From NCBI GenBank assembly GCA_017649745.1, contig JAGCGE010000146.1:1-6281 (forward strand): a stretch of DNA of 6,281 nucleotides. The letters are read 5' to 3'. Source of the stretch: Clostridiales bacterium (GTDB taxonomy: Bacteria > Bacillota_A > Clostridia > Saccharofermentanales > Saccharofermentanaceae). Every line of letters starts with the position of its first letter. The first letter of the stretch is position 1. Under the pieces are notes generated by a model. That model searched no databases and had not been told where the DNA came from. It was given only the letters and a program-made list of their open reading frames with translations. Position numbers and translations under genes: made by a program. This document shows positions 1 through 4,497 of the stretch, piece by piece.

Positions 1-1
1 A

Positions 2-94
2 ATTATTGCTATGACCAGAAAGATAGCAAGAATAGTATTTGTGATGCTTGAGAACAGAGAACCATTTAATCCTGAACTCATGCTGAGCAAATAA
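2..94 (+). CDS. C-terminal end of a probable IS110/IS1111-family transposase (partial, start lies left of window)
   Basis: An open frame enters from the left edge and ends at TAA (92-94), giving 30 residues beginning IIAMTRKIARIVFVMLENRE and continuing PFNPELMLSK. The pattern of a small-residue/Met-Arg-Lys helix, hydrophobic residues, ML, a short polar turn, then PFNPE resembles the extreme C-terminus of IS110/IS1111 (transposase_20) proteins. These typically end in an [A/M]xRKLxxIxxxML..G.xFxP-type helix. These enzymes are DEDD-type recombinases that move the element, in known cases guided by an element-encoded bridge RNA. Only the tail is present, so no catalytic residue can be checked. It may belong to an intact element to the left or be a remnant. 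The reading frame and stop are directly seen; the family call rests on a short motif match by eye. Confidence 0.55.
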   Translation: MIAMTRKIARIVFVMLENREPFNPELMLSK

Positions 95-107
95 AAGGAA
101 AATACAG

Positions 108-134
108 CAAACAGCTTAAACTGTTTGACTTTTT
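108..134 (+). terminator. Weak hairpin plus T-run after the transposase tail
   Basis: CAAACAG (108-114) and CTGTTTG (121-127) form a perfect 7-bp stem around a 6-nt loop, followed after two bases by five Ts (130-134). It lies 13 bp beyond the transposase stop codon and just before the next ribosome binding site. It could be a modest terminator for the upstream gene or structure in the leader of the lipoprotein mRNA. The stem is AT-rich and the T-run is interrupted by AC, so this is a tentative call. It may also lie in the right-hand end of the insertion element, whose boundary cannot be placed here. Confidence 0.3.
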
Positions 135-136
135 AT

Positions 137-142
137 AGGAGG
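137..142 (+). promoter_or_regulatory. Consensus Shine-Dalgarno site AGGAGG for the first lipoprotein
   Basis: AGGAGG lies 5 nt upstream of the ATG at 148, a strong and well-spaced site that fixes the start of the lipoprotein gene. No convincing promoter pair is seen between the transposase stop (94) and this site. A TTGACT at 125-130 would put a -10 inside the gene. Transcription may therefore come from within or left of the mobile element. Confidence 0.85.
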
Positions 143-147
143 AAAAC

Positions 148-1215
148 ATGAAAGCACGTAAACTTACTGCAGCTGTATTAGCTTCGTCAATGATCATTGG
201 CGGTTCGCTCTTGATCAGCGGATGTGATAATAAGTCTAAGACTGATGAGACTAAAGCAACCGAGGAAACAGTAGCTGAGACAGAAACTGAGGAGACTGAA
301 GCAACTACAGAGGCTACAACAGAAGCGACTACTGAAGCAACTACAGAGGCTACAACAGAAGCAACAACAGATGAGTCGGTTACAGAGACAACATCTTCCG
401 ATCTTGGATATGTTAATGTGGATGACCTGGAAGTTGAGAGCCTTTCTGAAAAGACTCCGGTATTAAAGTTTCACTCTACTGAAGACTATGATCTGGTTCT
501 TAAAACAGAAGAAGGTTTATTCGTAATACCTTATGGCGGAACTAGTGAAGGAAAGGTAACGATCAAATTTAATGATACGACCTTTGATCTCGACAGTTAC
601 ATGGATGATGTCGGAGGTATTGGAGTTGCTTATCTTCTAATGAGCGGTGACAGCACATATATTTATGCTCAGGCAAGTCTTATGGATGATTACTGTGCGA
701 TCAACGTCTATAAATTCGCAGGCGGTTCAATTAGCTTTGTAGGAAGCTTGGAAGGATTAAGGATTTATTCGTATTACAGAGGTATTGAGTTCACCGATCC
801 AAAAGCCTTTGTAATATCTGACTCAGCAGGTCAGGGTTCATCCATGTCTTTGGTTGGACAGTTTAAGACAGGTGATGACGGTATGCCTGTAGCTACAAGT
901 GATATCTGGAATTTCGAGGAATATAATCCTGATATCAGGTATTACTTTACAGAAGATAAGAATGGCTTATTAGTAGGTAATGACGGTTCCGTAACTTCTG
1001 ATGAAGTAACTATTGCAGCAGATGAGTGGTTCTCATTTATCTCTACCGATGAAGAGTCATATGTTGATATCAAGAAAGATTCAGGAGAGACAGTAAGGAT
1101 CGATATTACTGAAACTGTAGAGGCTGCCAAAGAATCACACGGAGAGTATTACGATATCTTCTATGCGATTTATGATCTTGGTATAAGGGATAATCTAACA
1201 ACTTATGCCGATTGA
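148..1215 (+). CDS. Exported lipoprotein with Glu-Ala-Thr-Thr repeat linker, function unknown
   Basis: A 355-residue protein, probably anchored to the outer face of the cell membrane. The N-terminus has a basic n-region (MKARK), a hydrophobic stretch to about residue 24 and a lipobox ISGC with the lipidated Cys at residue 26. Residues 27-85 are a low-complexity Glu/Thr-rich linker that includes six consecutive EATT tetrapeptides (residues 51-74). Such linkers are common in clostridial surface lipoproteins and probably hold the domain away from the membrane through the wall. Residues about 86-355 form an acidic globular region rich in Asp, Tyr, Gly and Ser, with no further obvious membrane segment and a single Cys in MDDYCAINVYK. 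I do not recognise this domain. The start is supported by AGGAGG 5 nt upstream. A strong terminator follows at 1236-1263, so the gene ends its own transcript. The next gene encodes a protein of the same architecture. Lipoprotein class is confident; function is unknown. Confidence 0.9.
   Translation: MKARKLTAAVLASSMIIGGSLLISGCDNKSKTDETKATEETVAETETEETEATTEATTEATTEATTEATTEATTDESVTETTSSDLGYVNVDDLEVESLSEKTPVLKFHSTEDYDLVLKTEEGLFVIPYGGTSEGKVTIKFNDTTFDLDSYMDDVGGIGVAYLLMSGDSTYIYAQASLMDDYCAINVYKFAGGSISFVGSLEGLRIYSYYRGIEFTDPKAFVISDSAGQGSSMSLVGQFKTGDDGMPVATSDIWNFEEYNPDIRYYFTEDKNGLLVGNDGSVTSDEVTIAADEWFSFISTDEESYVDIKKDSGETVRIDITETVEAAKESHGEYYDIFYAIYDLGIRDNLTTYAD
298..369 (+). repeat. 36-bp tandem duplication (two copies) encoding six EATT units
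   Basis: The units at 298-333 and 334-369 are 36 bp each and match at 33 of 36 positions. All three differences are third-position changes in the last three codons (gcg act act versus gca aca aca). Each unit encodes three EATT tetrapeptides. The near-identity including synonymous codons indicates a recent unit duplication by slippage or unequal exchange, not convergent codon choice. The copy number could vary between strains and would keep the frame. Confidence 0.9.
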
Positions 1216-1235
1216 TGATCCAATAGAAAAAACAT

Positions 1236-1263
1236 AAATGAGAGCTTCGGCTCTCATTTTTTT
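1236..1263 (+). terminator. Intrinsic terminator with a C(UUCG)G tetraloop
   Basis: AAATGAGAGC (1236-1245) pairs perfectly with GCTCTCATTT (1250-1259) over 10 bp around a UUCG tetraloop closed by C-G, an exceptionally stable loop. Seven Ts run from 1257 to 1263. It begins 20 bp past the stop codon of the first lipoprotein gene and should end that transcript before the second. The A-rich stretch just before the stem gives it some bidirectional character, but no reverse gene needs it. Confidence 0.93.
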
Positions 1264-1277
1264 GAAACCAGACACCT

Positions 1278-1298
1278 TCACTAGTGATTTATATAGTG
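1278..1298. promoter_or_regulatory. Possible operator/promoter region upstream of the second lipoprotein
   Basis: The 63 bp between the terminator and the second lipoprotein must hold its promoter. A perfect 10-bp palindrome TCACTAGTGA lies at 1278-1287. A -10-like TATAGT follows at 1292-1297, within which TAGTG (1294-1298) repeats the palindrome half-site. No good -35 sits at 16-18 bp spacing; TTGAAA at 1262-1267 is too far (24 bp). The arrangement suggests a regulator-binding site overlapping the promoter, but this is inference from symmetry alone. Confidence 0.3.
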
Positions 1299-1312
1299 TG
1301 AACCAAATAATA

Positions 1313-1318
1313 AAGGAG
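1313..1318 (+). promoter_or_regulatory. Shine-Dalgarno AAGGAG for the second lipoprotein
   Basis: AAGGAG lies 8 nt upstream of the ATG at 1327 and supports that start. The start also gives a textbook lipoprotein signal peptide. Confidence 0.8.
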
Positions 1319-1326
1319 AGATAGAT

Positions 1327-2100
1327 ATGAAAAAAAGAGTTTGGATTTCATTATTATTATCGGCAGCAGTTCTTGCCGGATGTTCATCGGAGGTTACTGA
1401 GACAACATCAGAAACTGAAGAGACTACAATAGTTACTGAGGAAACAGAAGTTACTGAAACAACTGCAGAGACAACTGCTGAAACTACAGCTGAGACTACA
1501 GCAGAAACAACAGCTGAACCTCAGGCAGAACAGAAGACGATCGTTGCTCACTATGATAGTGAAGATAAGATGTTCTATGCAGATAACTACACATTCGATG
1601 ATGATCTTAAGGGTGTGACATTAGATATCTATGCATACGGTTACCTTACTTCTTCGGAATTCGAATCACTTGAGATAGGTGACATTATCGAGATAGAGTA
1701 TATAGAGGGTCAGGATCCGGTTCAGATAGAGGTTGATCAGTTTAGTGAATACAAGAACATCATCAAGATAAGTGAAAACGAGTGGAGACTTGTTAAACAA
1801 GCTGACGGAAGATATTTCATCGATGACGGTGTCGATGGTAAGTCAAGGATAAAGGTTGGAGAACAGGTACACTTTGATCTGGATCTTAAAACAATCGAAG
1901 ATGGTACTTATGTTTACGGCGGAGAAGAGCCGGTACGTGATGAATATGCTGTAGTATACGGATCACTTGCGGAATTCATCGATGACCTTAACTGCGATTC
2001 GGCATTCAGTGTTCCTGATCTTCACATAGTATGTGATAACAACACGATCACTGAGATGTATATAAATCCGGCGCTTCATGAGGGTTGGATCGAAAGATAA
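1327..2100 (+). CDS. Exported lipoprotein with Glu-Thr-Thr-Ala repeat linker, function unknown
   Basis: A 257-residue protein with a short basic n-region (MKKR), a hydrophobic core and lipobox LAGC, with the lipidated Cys at residue 19. Residues 20-70 are a Thr/Glu-rich linker containing five ETTA repeats (residues 44-63), then EPQAEQ. Residues about 71-257 are an acidic domain rich in Asp, Glu, Tyr and Ile, probably mainly beta structure judging by alternating hydrophobic stretches such as DIIEIEYI and VQIEV. C223 and C236 are the only two Cys in the mature domain and could form a disulfide after export. I do not recognise the domain. It shares architecture with the neighbouring lipoprotein, but the C-terminal domains do not look alike by eye. 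Transcription from its own promoter is likely because a strong terminator precedes it. The gene ends just before the symmetric repeat region. Confidence 0.88.
   Translation: MKKRVWISLLLSAAVLAGCSSEVTETTSETEETTIVTEETEVTETTAETTAETTAETTAETTAEPQAEQKTIVAHYDSEDKMFYADNYTFDDDLKGVTLDIYAYGYLTSSEFESLEIGDIIEIEYIEGQDPVQIEVDQFSEYKNIIKISENEWRLVKQADGRYFIDDGVDGKSRIKVGEQVHFDLDLKTIEDGTYVYGGEEPVRDEYAVVYGSLAEFIDDLNCDSAFSVPDLHIVCDNNTITEMYINPALHEGWIER
1456..1515 (+). repeat. 12-bp period repeat encoding five ETTA units
   Basis: Five consecutive codon quartets encode Glu-Thr-Thr-Ala (residues 44-63). Synonymous codons vary from unit to unit (gaa/gag, aca/act, gca/gct), so the DNA repeat is more degraded than the 36-bp duplication in the upstream lipoprotein. 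It forms the extended linker after the lipidated Cys. Confidence 0.85.
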
Positions 2101-2186
2101 TTGATTACGTGCAAACTGCTCGATTTCGTGTTGATTTGCACGTAATCCGAACTCACGCTTTACGTGCAAATGGATGAATTTTGATT

Positions 2187-2212
2187 AAAATGCCGTAAAT
2201 TTACGGCATTTT
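2187..2212. terminator. Perfect 26-bp palindrome, probable bidirectional terminator
   Basis: Each half is AAAATGCCGTAAA or its exact complement TTTACGGCATTTT, with no mismatch. The usable stem has a GC core (TGCCG/CGGCA) and A/T flanks, giving a T-run after the stem on both strands. On the forward strand it is followed by TCTCATTTTT. It lies 87 bp past the stop of the second lipoprotein and about 92 bp past the stop of the reverse-strand GTPase gene, so it can end both converging transcripts. It is also the centre of symmetry of the surrounding repeat array. Confidence 0.8.
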
Positions 2213-2231
2213 CTCATTTTTATGGACTATT

Positions 2232-2267
2232 TGCACGTAATCTAAAAGTTGATTTACGTGCATTTTT
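2232..2267 (+). terminator. Secondary terminator-like hairpin built from two of the repeats
   Basis: TGCACGTAA (2232-2240) and TTACGTGCA (2254-2262) form a 9-bp stem with a 13-nt loop, directly followed by TTTTT (2263-2267) and then CTCTTTT. On the forward strand this has intrinsic-terminator form and could back up the palindrome at 2187-2212. It exists only because repeat copies 4 and 5 are inverted, so it may be a by-product of the array. Confidence 0.4.
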
Positions 2268-2303
2268 CTCTTTTAAGAGCGATTTGCACGTAAACAGTTT
2301 TTA

Positions 2304-3479
2304 TCAGTTCTTTGGTGGTTCGATCTTCTTAGTATCATAAGCTCCGAAAAGCTTGCCGATCGCTTTGATGACATCGTTCTTGTTGGCATTTTCAGGAAGC
2401 GACTCCAGGATCCTGGTAACCTTTTCTACCATGCCGTTCTGAAGCTTTCCTTCCATGATCTGCTTGACCCAATCGATATCCTCGATTGATTTATTTCCTA
2501 CATAGATCTGCTCGAAAGCATAGATCGTTCCTTCACCGATAGCTGCAACGAAAACACCTGCGATGACAGCATTAAGAACGCTTGCTGCGATGTTGATCGC
2601 AGGGATCGCTTTAAGGGCTGTGATAACGCCTCGTGCGACCGTACTTACTGTTCCGACTTCAACGATAGAATTGAAGAACATCTTTGATCTCTCATCTTGC
2701 TTAATACCGTATATCTTAGCGAGAAGATTGATCTCGGCTGTCTCAGTTGGGATAAGAAGTGCTGCGTCAGGGAATGGGATCGGAATAGCACCGATCGCTA
2801 CGCCGATACCCGTAAAGGTAGCAGTTGCGCCATGCGCGAGCACTCTTTTACGATTAAGGTTGTATGTGTTGATATCGACCTTGGATGCCTGGATACCTTC
2901 AGGAAGAAGTTCGTTTATAGCAGAGATAAGATCCGTGACTCCTTCAGGCGGAACAACGATCTCATCACTTATAACATAAGGCTGAGCAACTACTGTGAAG
3001 ATGCCTTTGAGATTACATTGTTTTCCTGCGAAAGCATCGTTGACCATCTGCTTGTTCGCTTCTCTGTCAGGAAAAGAATATGACTTCGTGATTATTACGA
3101 TGATAGGGACGTTTTTCCAGATCTGGATGGCCTTAAGAAAGTCATCAATAGTCTTCGCAAAAAGCTTACTGGAAGTTCCGTCAACACAAAGGCAGATGAG
3201 GTCGATCGATGTGTCATCATTGTTGCTCAAAGCAACGTCTTTAGACCACTTCTGAACTTCATTGATCGCCTTGTTCTTCTGGAAAAATTTAGTAGGTTCG
3301 AATCCTATCGTATCGATGATCCTGAACGGGACTTCGTCATTCTCGTAAGTCTTTAATTCTTTAGTCGTTCCTGTAATTCCGATGCCTGTTTCAGCAGCGT
3401 CGTCATTCATTATCGCATTTATGAGCGTCGATTTACCTACGCCGGAATTTCCGAGAAATAATACATTACCCTTCTTCAT
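2304..3479 (-). CDS. P-loop GTPase with C-terminal DUF697-like hydrophobic domain
   Basis: A 391-residue protein. The N-terminal GTPase domain has the P-loop GNSGVGKST (residues 10-18), a switch I region with conserved threonines (TGIGITGTTK, 31-40) and a G3 motif DTIG (56-59). The G4 position reads TKSY (131-134) where NKxD/TKxD is usual, so guanine specificity may be relaxed. After a linker at about 195-212, residues 214-325 form a hydrophobic Ala/Gly/Ile-rich region with IPIPFPDAALLIPTETAEIN, typical of DUF697 (YcjF-like) domains thought to associate with membranes. A short helical tail with basic residues follows. The start is M14 of a longer frame that opens at 3518: AAAGGAGG lies 8 nt upstream of the ATG at 3479, while the longer start falls at the -10 box. 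It is a single-gene unit between the repeat array and a divergent membrane-protein gene. The cellular target is unknown; related proteins are annotated as Era/TrmE-like GTPases, but no ribosomal role is shown here. Confidence 0.88.
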   Translation of the reverse strand: MKKGNVLFLGNSGVGKSTLINAIMNDDAAETGIGITGTTKELKTYENDEVPFRIIDTIGFEPTKFFQKNKAINEVQKWSKDVALSNNDDTSIDLICLCVDGTSSKLFAKTIDDFLKAIQIWKNVPIIVIITKSYSFPDREANKQMVNDAFAGKQCNLKGIFTVVAQPYVISDEIVVPPEGVTDLISAINELLPEGIQASKVDINTYNLNRKRVLAHGATATFTGIGVAIGAIPIPFPDAALLIPTETAEINLLAKIYGIKQDERSKMFFNSIVEVGTVSTVARGVITALKAIPAINIAASVLNAVIAGVFVAAIGEGTIYAFEQIYVGNKSIEDIDWVKQIMEGKLQNGMVEKVTRILESLPENANKNDVIKAIGKLFGAYDTKKIEPPKN

Positions 3480-3487
3480 GTGATCAT

Positions 3488-3495
3488 CCTCCTTT
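3488..3495 (-). promoter_or_regulatory. Shine-Dalgarno AAAGGAGG deciding the GTPase start
   Basis: On the reverse strand AAAGGAGG stands 8 nt before the ATG whose first base is 3479. This favours the 391-residue product over a 404-residue version starting at 3518, which would lack a site and overlap the promoter. Confidence 0.85.
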
Positions 3496-3509
3496 GACTT
3501 CTGAACTCT

Positions 3510-3515
3510 ATTATA
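3510..3515 (-). promoter_or_regulatory. -10 box TATAAT for the GTPase gene
   Basis: A perfect TATAAT on the reverse strand lies 31 bp before the GTPase start codon, giving a short leader that includes the Shine-Dalgarno site. No strong -35 is seen at 16-18 bp; the best candidates are TTCCTT/TTTCCT-like around 3533-3539. The -10 is convincing and the -35 weak, so activity may be low or activator-dependent. Confidence 0.5.
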
Positions 3516-3570
3516 CATTTTTGTTATTGCCTAAGGAAAGCCGCAATTTAAACCAATAGTTGCCCATTTT

Positions 3571-3576
3571 TTGACA
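3571..3576 (+). promoter_or_regulatory. -35-like TTGACA upstream of the VanZ-like gene
   Basis: A perfect consensus TTGACA lies 61 bp before the likely start of the membrane-protein gene. At 17-18 bp spacing the -10 is poor (AGTGAT or GTGATA, 3594-3600). It is probably part of the forward promoter in this divergent intergenic region, but the match is incomplete. Further downstream, CAATAGG (3577-3583) and CCTATTG (3613-3619) form an inverted repeat ending just before the ribosome binding site. Confidence 0.35.
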
Positions 3577-3637
3577 CAATAGGGGAAGGATCGAGTGATA
3601 GCATTATCGTGTCCTATTGAAAAGGGGGACGATGCAA

Positions 3638-4081
3638 ATGAAAGAGATGTTACGCGAGATCGCGGATTCAATGAACTTTGCCCATGACGGCATACAGAAG
3701 ATAAATAGTGAATATACAGACTTTAATGACAAGCAGCTCCATTTCCTTGTTATCGGAATACTGGGATTGCTTACTATGATACTGATCTATCCGTTATTTA
3801 AATGGCTTAGTAAGAAAGGCCATGTGCTTACATTGACGCTTATCTATGTAACTACGATAATGACTGTTTTAACCGTTGCTATCGAGATCGGACAGAAAGT
3901 AACAAACGGTGGCGCTATGGATATCTATGACGTTCTATACGGCATGCTTGGATTTGTGATATTCTTCCTGATATTTTCGGGCATATCAAAAGTCGCGTCA
4001 GTTATCAAGAACCGATTGGTTAATCGTTACTCCAGATCTTCAGGTCCGAAAGGCTTAGGGCACAGATCAGACACTTTGTAA
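3638..4081 (+). CDS. Small VanZ-like integral membrane protein
   Basis: About 147 residues. A polar N-terminus is followed by three hydrophobic segments at roughly residues 35-58, 65-85 and 98-122, then a basic tail (KNRLVNRYSRSS). VanZ-like features are the DKQLHFLVIGILG entry to the first segment and, between segments two and three, EIGQ followed by MDIYDVLYGMLG, recalling the E..Q...D..D...N..G pattern of VanZ proteins (Gly-Met instead of Asn here). VanZ itself is linked to low-level teicoplanin resistance; most relatives have no known role, so no resistance is claimed. The start is the ATG at 3638, 9 nt after AAAGGGGG (3621-3628). A TTG at 3617 and an ATG at 3632 are poorer choices because the Shine-Dalgarno would be inside the gene or only 3 nt away. 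The last 18 codons overlap the end of the opposite-strand cytidine deaminase gene, so the final residues are constrained by both. Confidence 0.75.
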   Translation: MKEMLREIADSMNFAHDGIQKINSEYTDFNDKQLHFLVIGILGLLTMILIYPLFKWLSKKGHVLTLTLIYVTTIMTVLTVAIEIGQKVTNGGAMDIYDVLYGMLGFVIFFLIFSGISKVASVIKNRLVNRYSRSSGPKGLGHRSDTL

Positions 4082-4413
4082 CTTTCGAACTTGCCGTCAG
4101 TTGCATAGCAGATGATCTCTGAATTCTGATCGAAAAATTCAGTTATAACTTGCCTGCACATGAAGCACGGCATTCCGATCTTTCCGGAACCGACCATGAG
4201 ATGAAGTTCCTTAAAATCACCAGGGCGATAGCCTTCGCTAACTGCTTTGAAGATCGCACATCTTTCAGCGCAGACTGTTGCGCCGTATGAGGAGTTTTCG
4301 ATGTTTACGCCCGTAAACTCCTTGCCGTCCTTCATAATGACGATCGCACTTACCTTGAAATTCGAATATGGACTATAACTGTTGTTTAGGTTTTTGATCA
4401 ATTTATCGATCAT
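4027..4413 (-). CDS. cdd: Cytidine deaminase
   Basis: A 128-residue protein of normal length for the small homotetrameric cytidine deaminases. These convert cytidine and deoxycytidine to uridine and deoxyuridine plus ammonia in the cytosol, for pyrimidine salvage. Key motifs are present and in order: SYSPYSNFKVSA near the N-terminus, GVNIENSSYGATVCAERCA with zinc ligand C48 and catalytic E50, and PCFMCRQ with zinc ligands C83 and C86. The use of Cys in CAE marks the tetrameric class rather than the dimeric HAE class. The C-terminus KPFGPEDLE matches the usual FGPEDL end. AGAAGGA lies 7 nt upstream of the ATG. The gene is divergent from the DAHP synthase gene and convergent with the VanZ-like gene, overlapping it by 55 bp. 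No other nucleoside salvage gene is adjacent. The blasticidin-S deaminase family shares the fold, but the whole motif set favours Cdd. Confidence 0.95.
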   Translation of the reverse strand: MIDKLIKNLNNSYSPYSNFKVSAIVIMKDGKEFTGVNIENSSYGATVCAERCAIFKAVSEGYRPGDFKELHLMVGSGKIGMPCFMCRQVITEFFDQNSEIICYATDGKFESYKVSDLCPKPFGPEDLE

Positions 4414-4442
4414 TATGATATCCTTCTTTGCTTTTTTTCAAT

Positions 4443-4470
4443 ATTATCAGAGTGTATAATTGCTTAGCAA
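4443..4470 (-). promoter_or_regulatory. Promoter of the cytidine deaminase gene
   Basis: On the reverse strand TTGCTA (4465-4470) and GATAAT (4443-4448) are spaced by 16 bp, with 29 bp from the -10 to the start codon. It overlaps the forward -10 box at 4455-4460, so the two divergent promoters share DNA and may exclude one another. Confidence 0.5.
4455..4460 (+). promoter_or_regulatory. -10 box TATAAT for the DAHP synthase gene
   Basis: A perfect TATAAT lies 37 bp before the start codon. The -35 region is a T-run with no clear TTGACA at 16-18 bp; TTGCTT at 4428-4433 is 21 bp away. The leader is too short for a T-box or an attenuator, so control, if any, is likely at transcription start or by enzyme feedback. 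Confidence 0.5.
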
Positions 4471-4497
4471 GAAAAAAGATTAAAGAGGTGTAGCATC

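Larger units (their letters stand above)
2103..2294. repeat. Symmetric array of six alternating-orientation TTACGTGCA repeats around a central palindrome
   Basis: The 203-bp gap between convergent genes holds the 9-mer TTACGTGCA six times, strictly alternating in strand. Forward copies are at about 2106-2114, 2160-2168 and 2254-2262; reverse copies (TGCACGTAA) are at 2137-2145, 2232-2240 and 2285-2293. Five of six extend to TTACGTGCAAA. Copies 1-6, 2-5 and 3-4 are nearly equidistant from a perfect palindrome centred between 2199 and 2200, so the whole region is one large imperfect inverted repeat. Some flanking bases match too, for example GCTC after copy 1 and on the opposite strand before copy 6. 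Copies can also pair locally: 1 with 2 (13 bp, 19-nt loop), 2 with 3 (11 bp, 14-nt loop), 4 with 5 (9 bp, 13-nt loop), 5 with 6 (10 bp). Alternative folds therefore exclude one another. It resembles BIME/REP-type or MITE-like elements; the identity is not established. Confidence 0.85.

Noticed and set aside
125..130. TTGACT as -35 of the first lipoprotein promoter
   Set aside because: A -10 at normal spacing would fall at or after the start codon at 148.
942..1130. Reverse-strand open frame inside the first lipoprotein gene
   Set aside because: Antisense shadow of a well-supported gene; low-complexity product without ribosome binding site.
1963..2169. Reverse-strand open frame of 68 codons
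   Set aside because: It overlaps the end of the second lipoprotein and the repeat array, its N-terminal residues come from the repeat itself, and it has no ribosome binding site.
2103..2294. CRISPR array or replication iterons
   Set aside because: The repeats are short (9-13 bp), alternate in strand and have uneven spacers symmetric about a palindrome. CRISPR repeats are longer, direct and evenly spaced, and iterons are direct; no cas, rep or replication gene is present.
2563..3255. Three forward-strand open frames inside the GTPase gene
   Set aside because: They are antisense shadows of a protein with clear GTPase and DUF697 motifs; their products have no recognisable features.
3480..3518. 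Longer N-terminus of the GTPase (13 extra residues, MYNRVQKSKEDDH)
   Set aside because: The upstream ATG abuts the TATAAT box and has no ribosome binding site, while AAAGGAGG sits 8 nt before the internal ATG and the P-loop begins ten residues later, as usual.
3617..3637. TTG start at 3617 or ATG at 3632 for the VanZ-like gene
   Set aside because: The only Shine-Dalgarno (3621-3628) would be inside the gene or 3 nt from the ATG; the ATG at 3638 has a 9-nt spacing.
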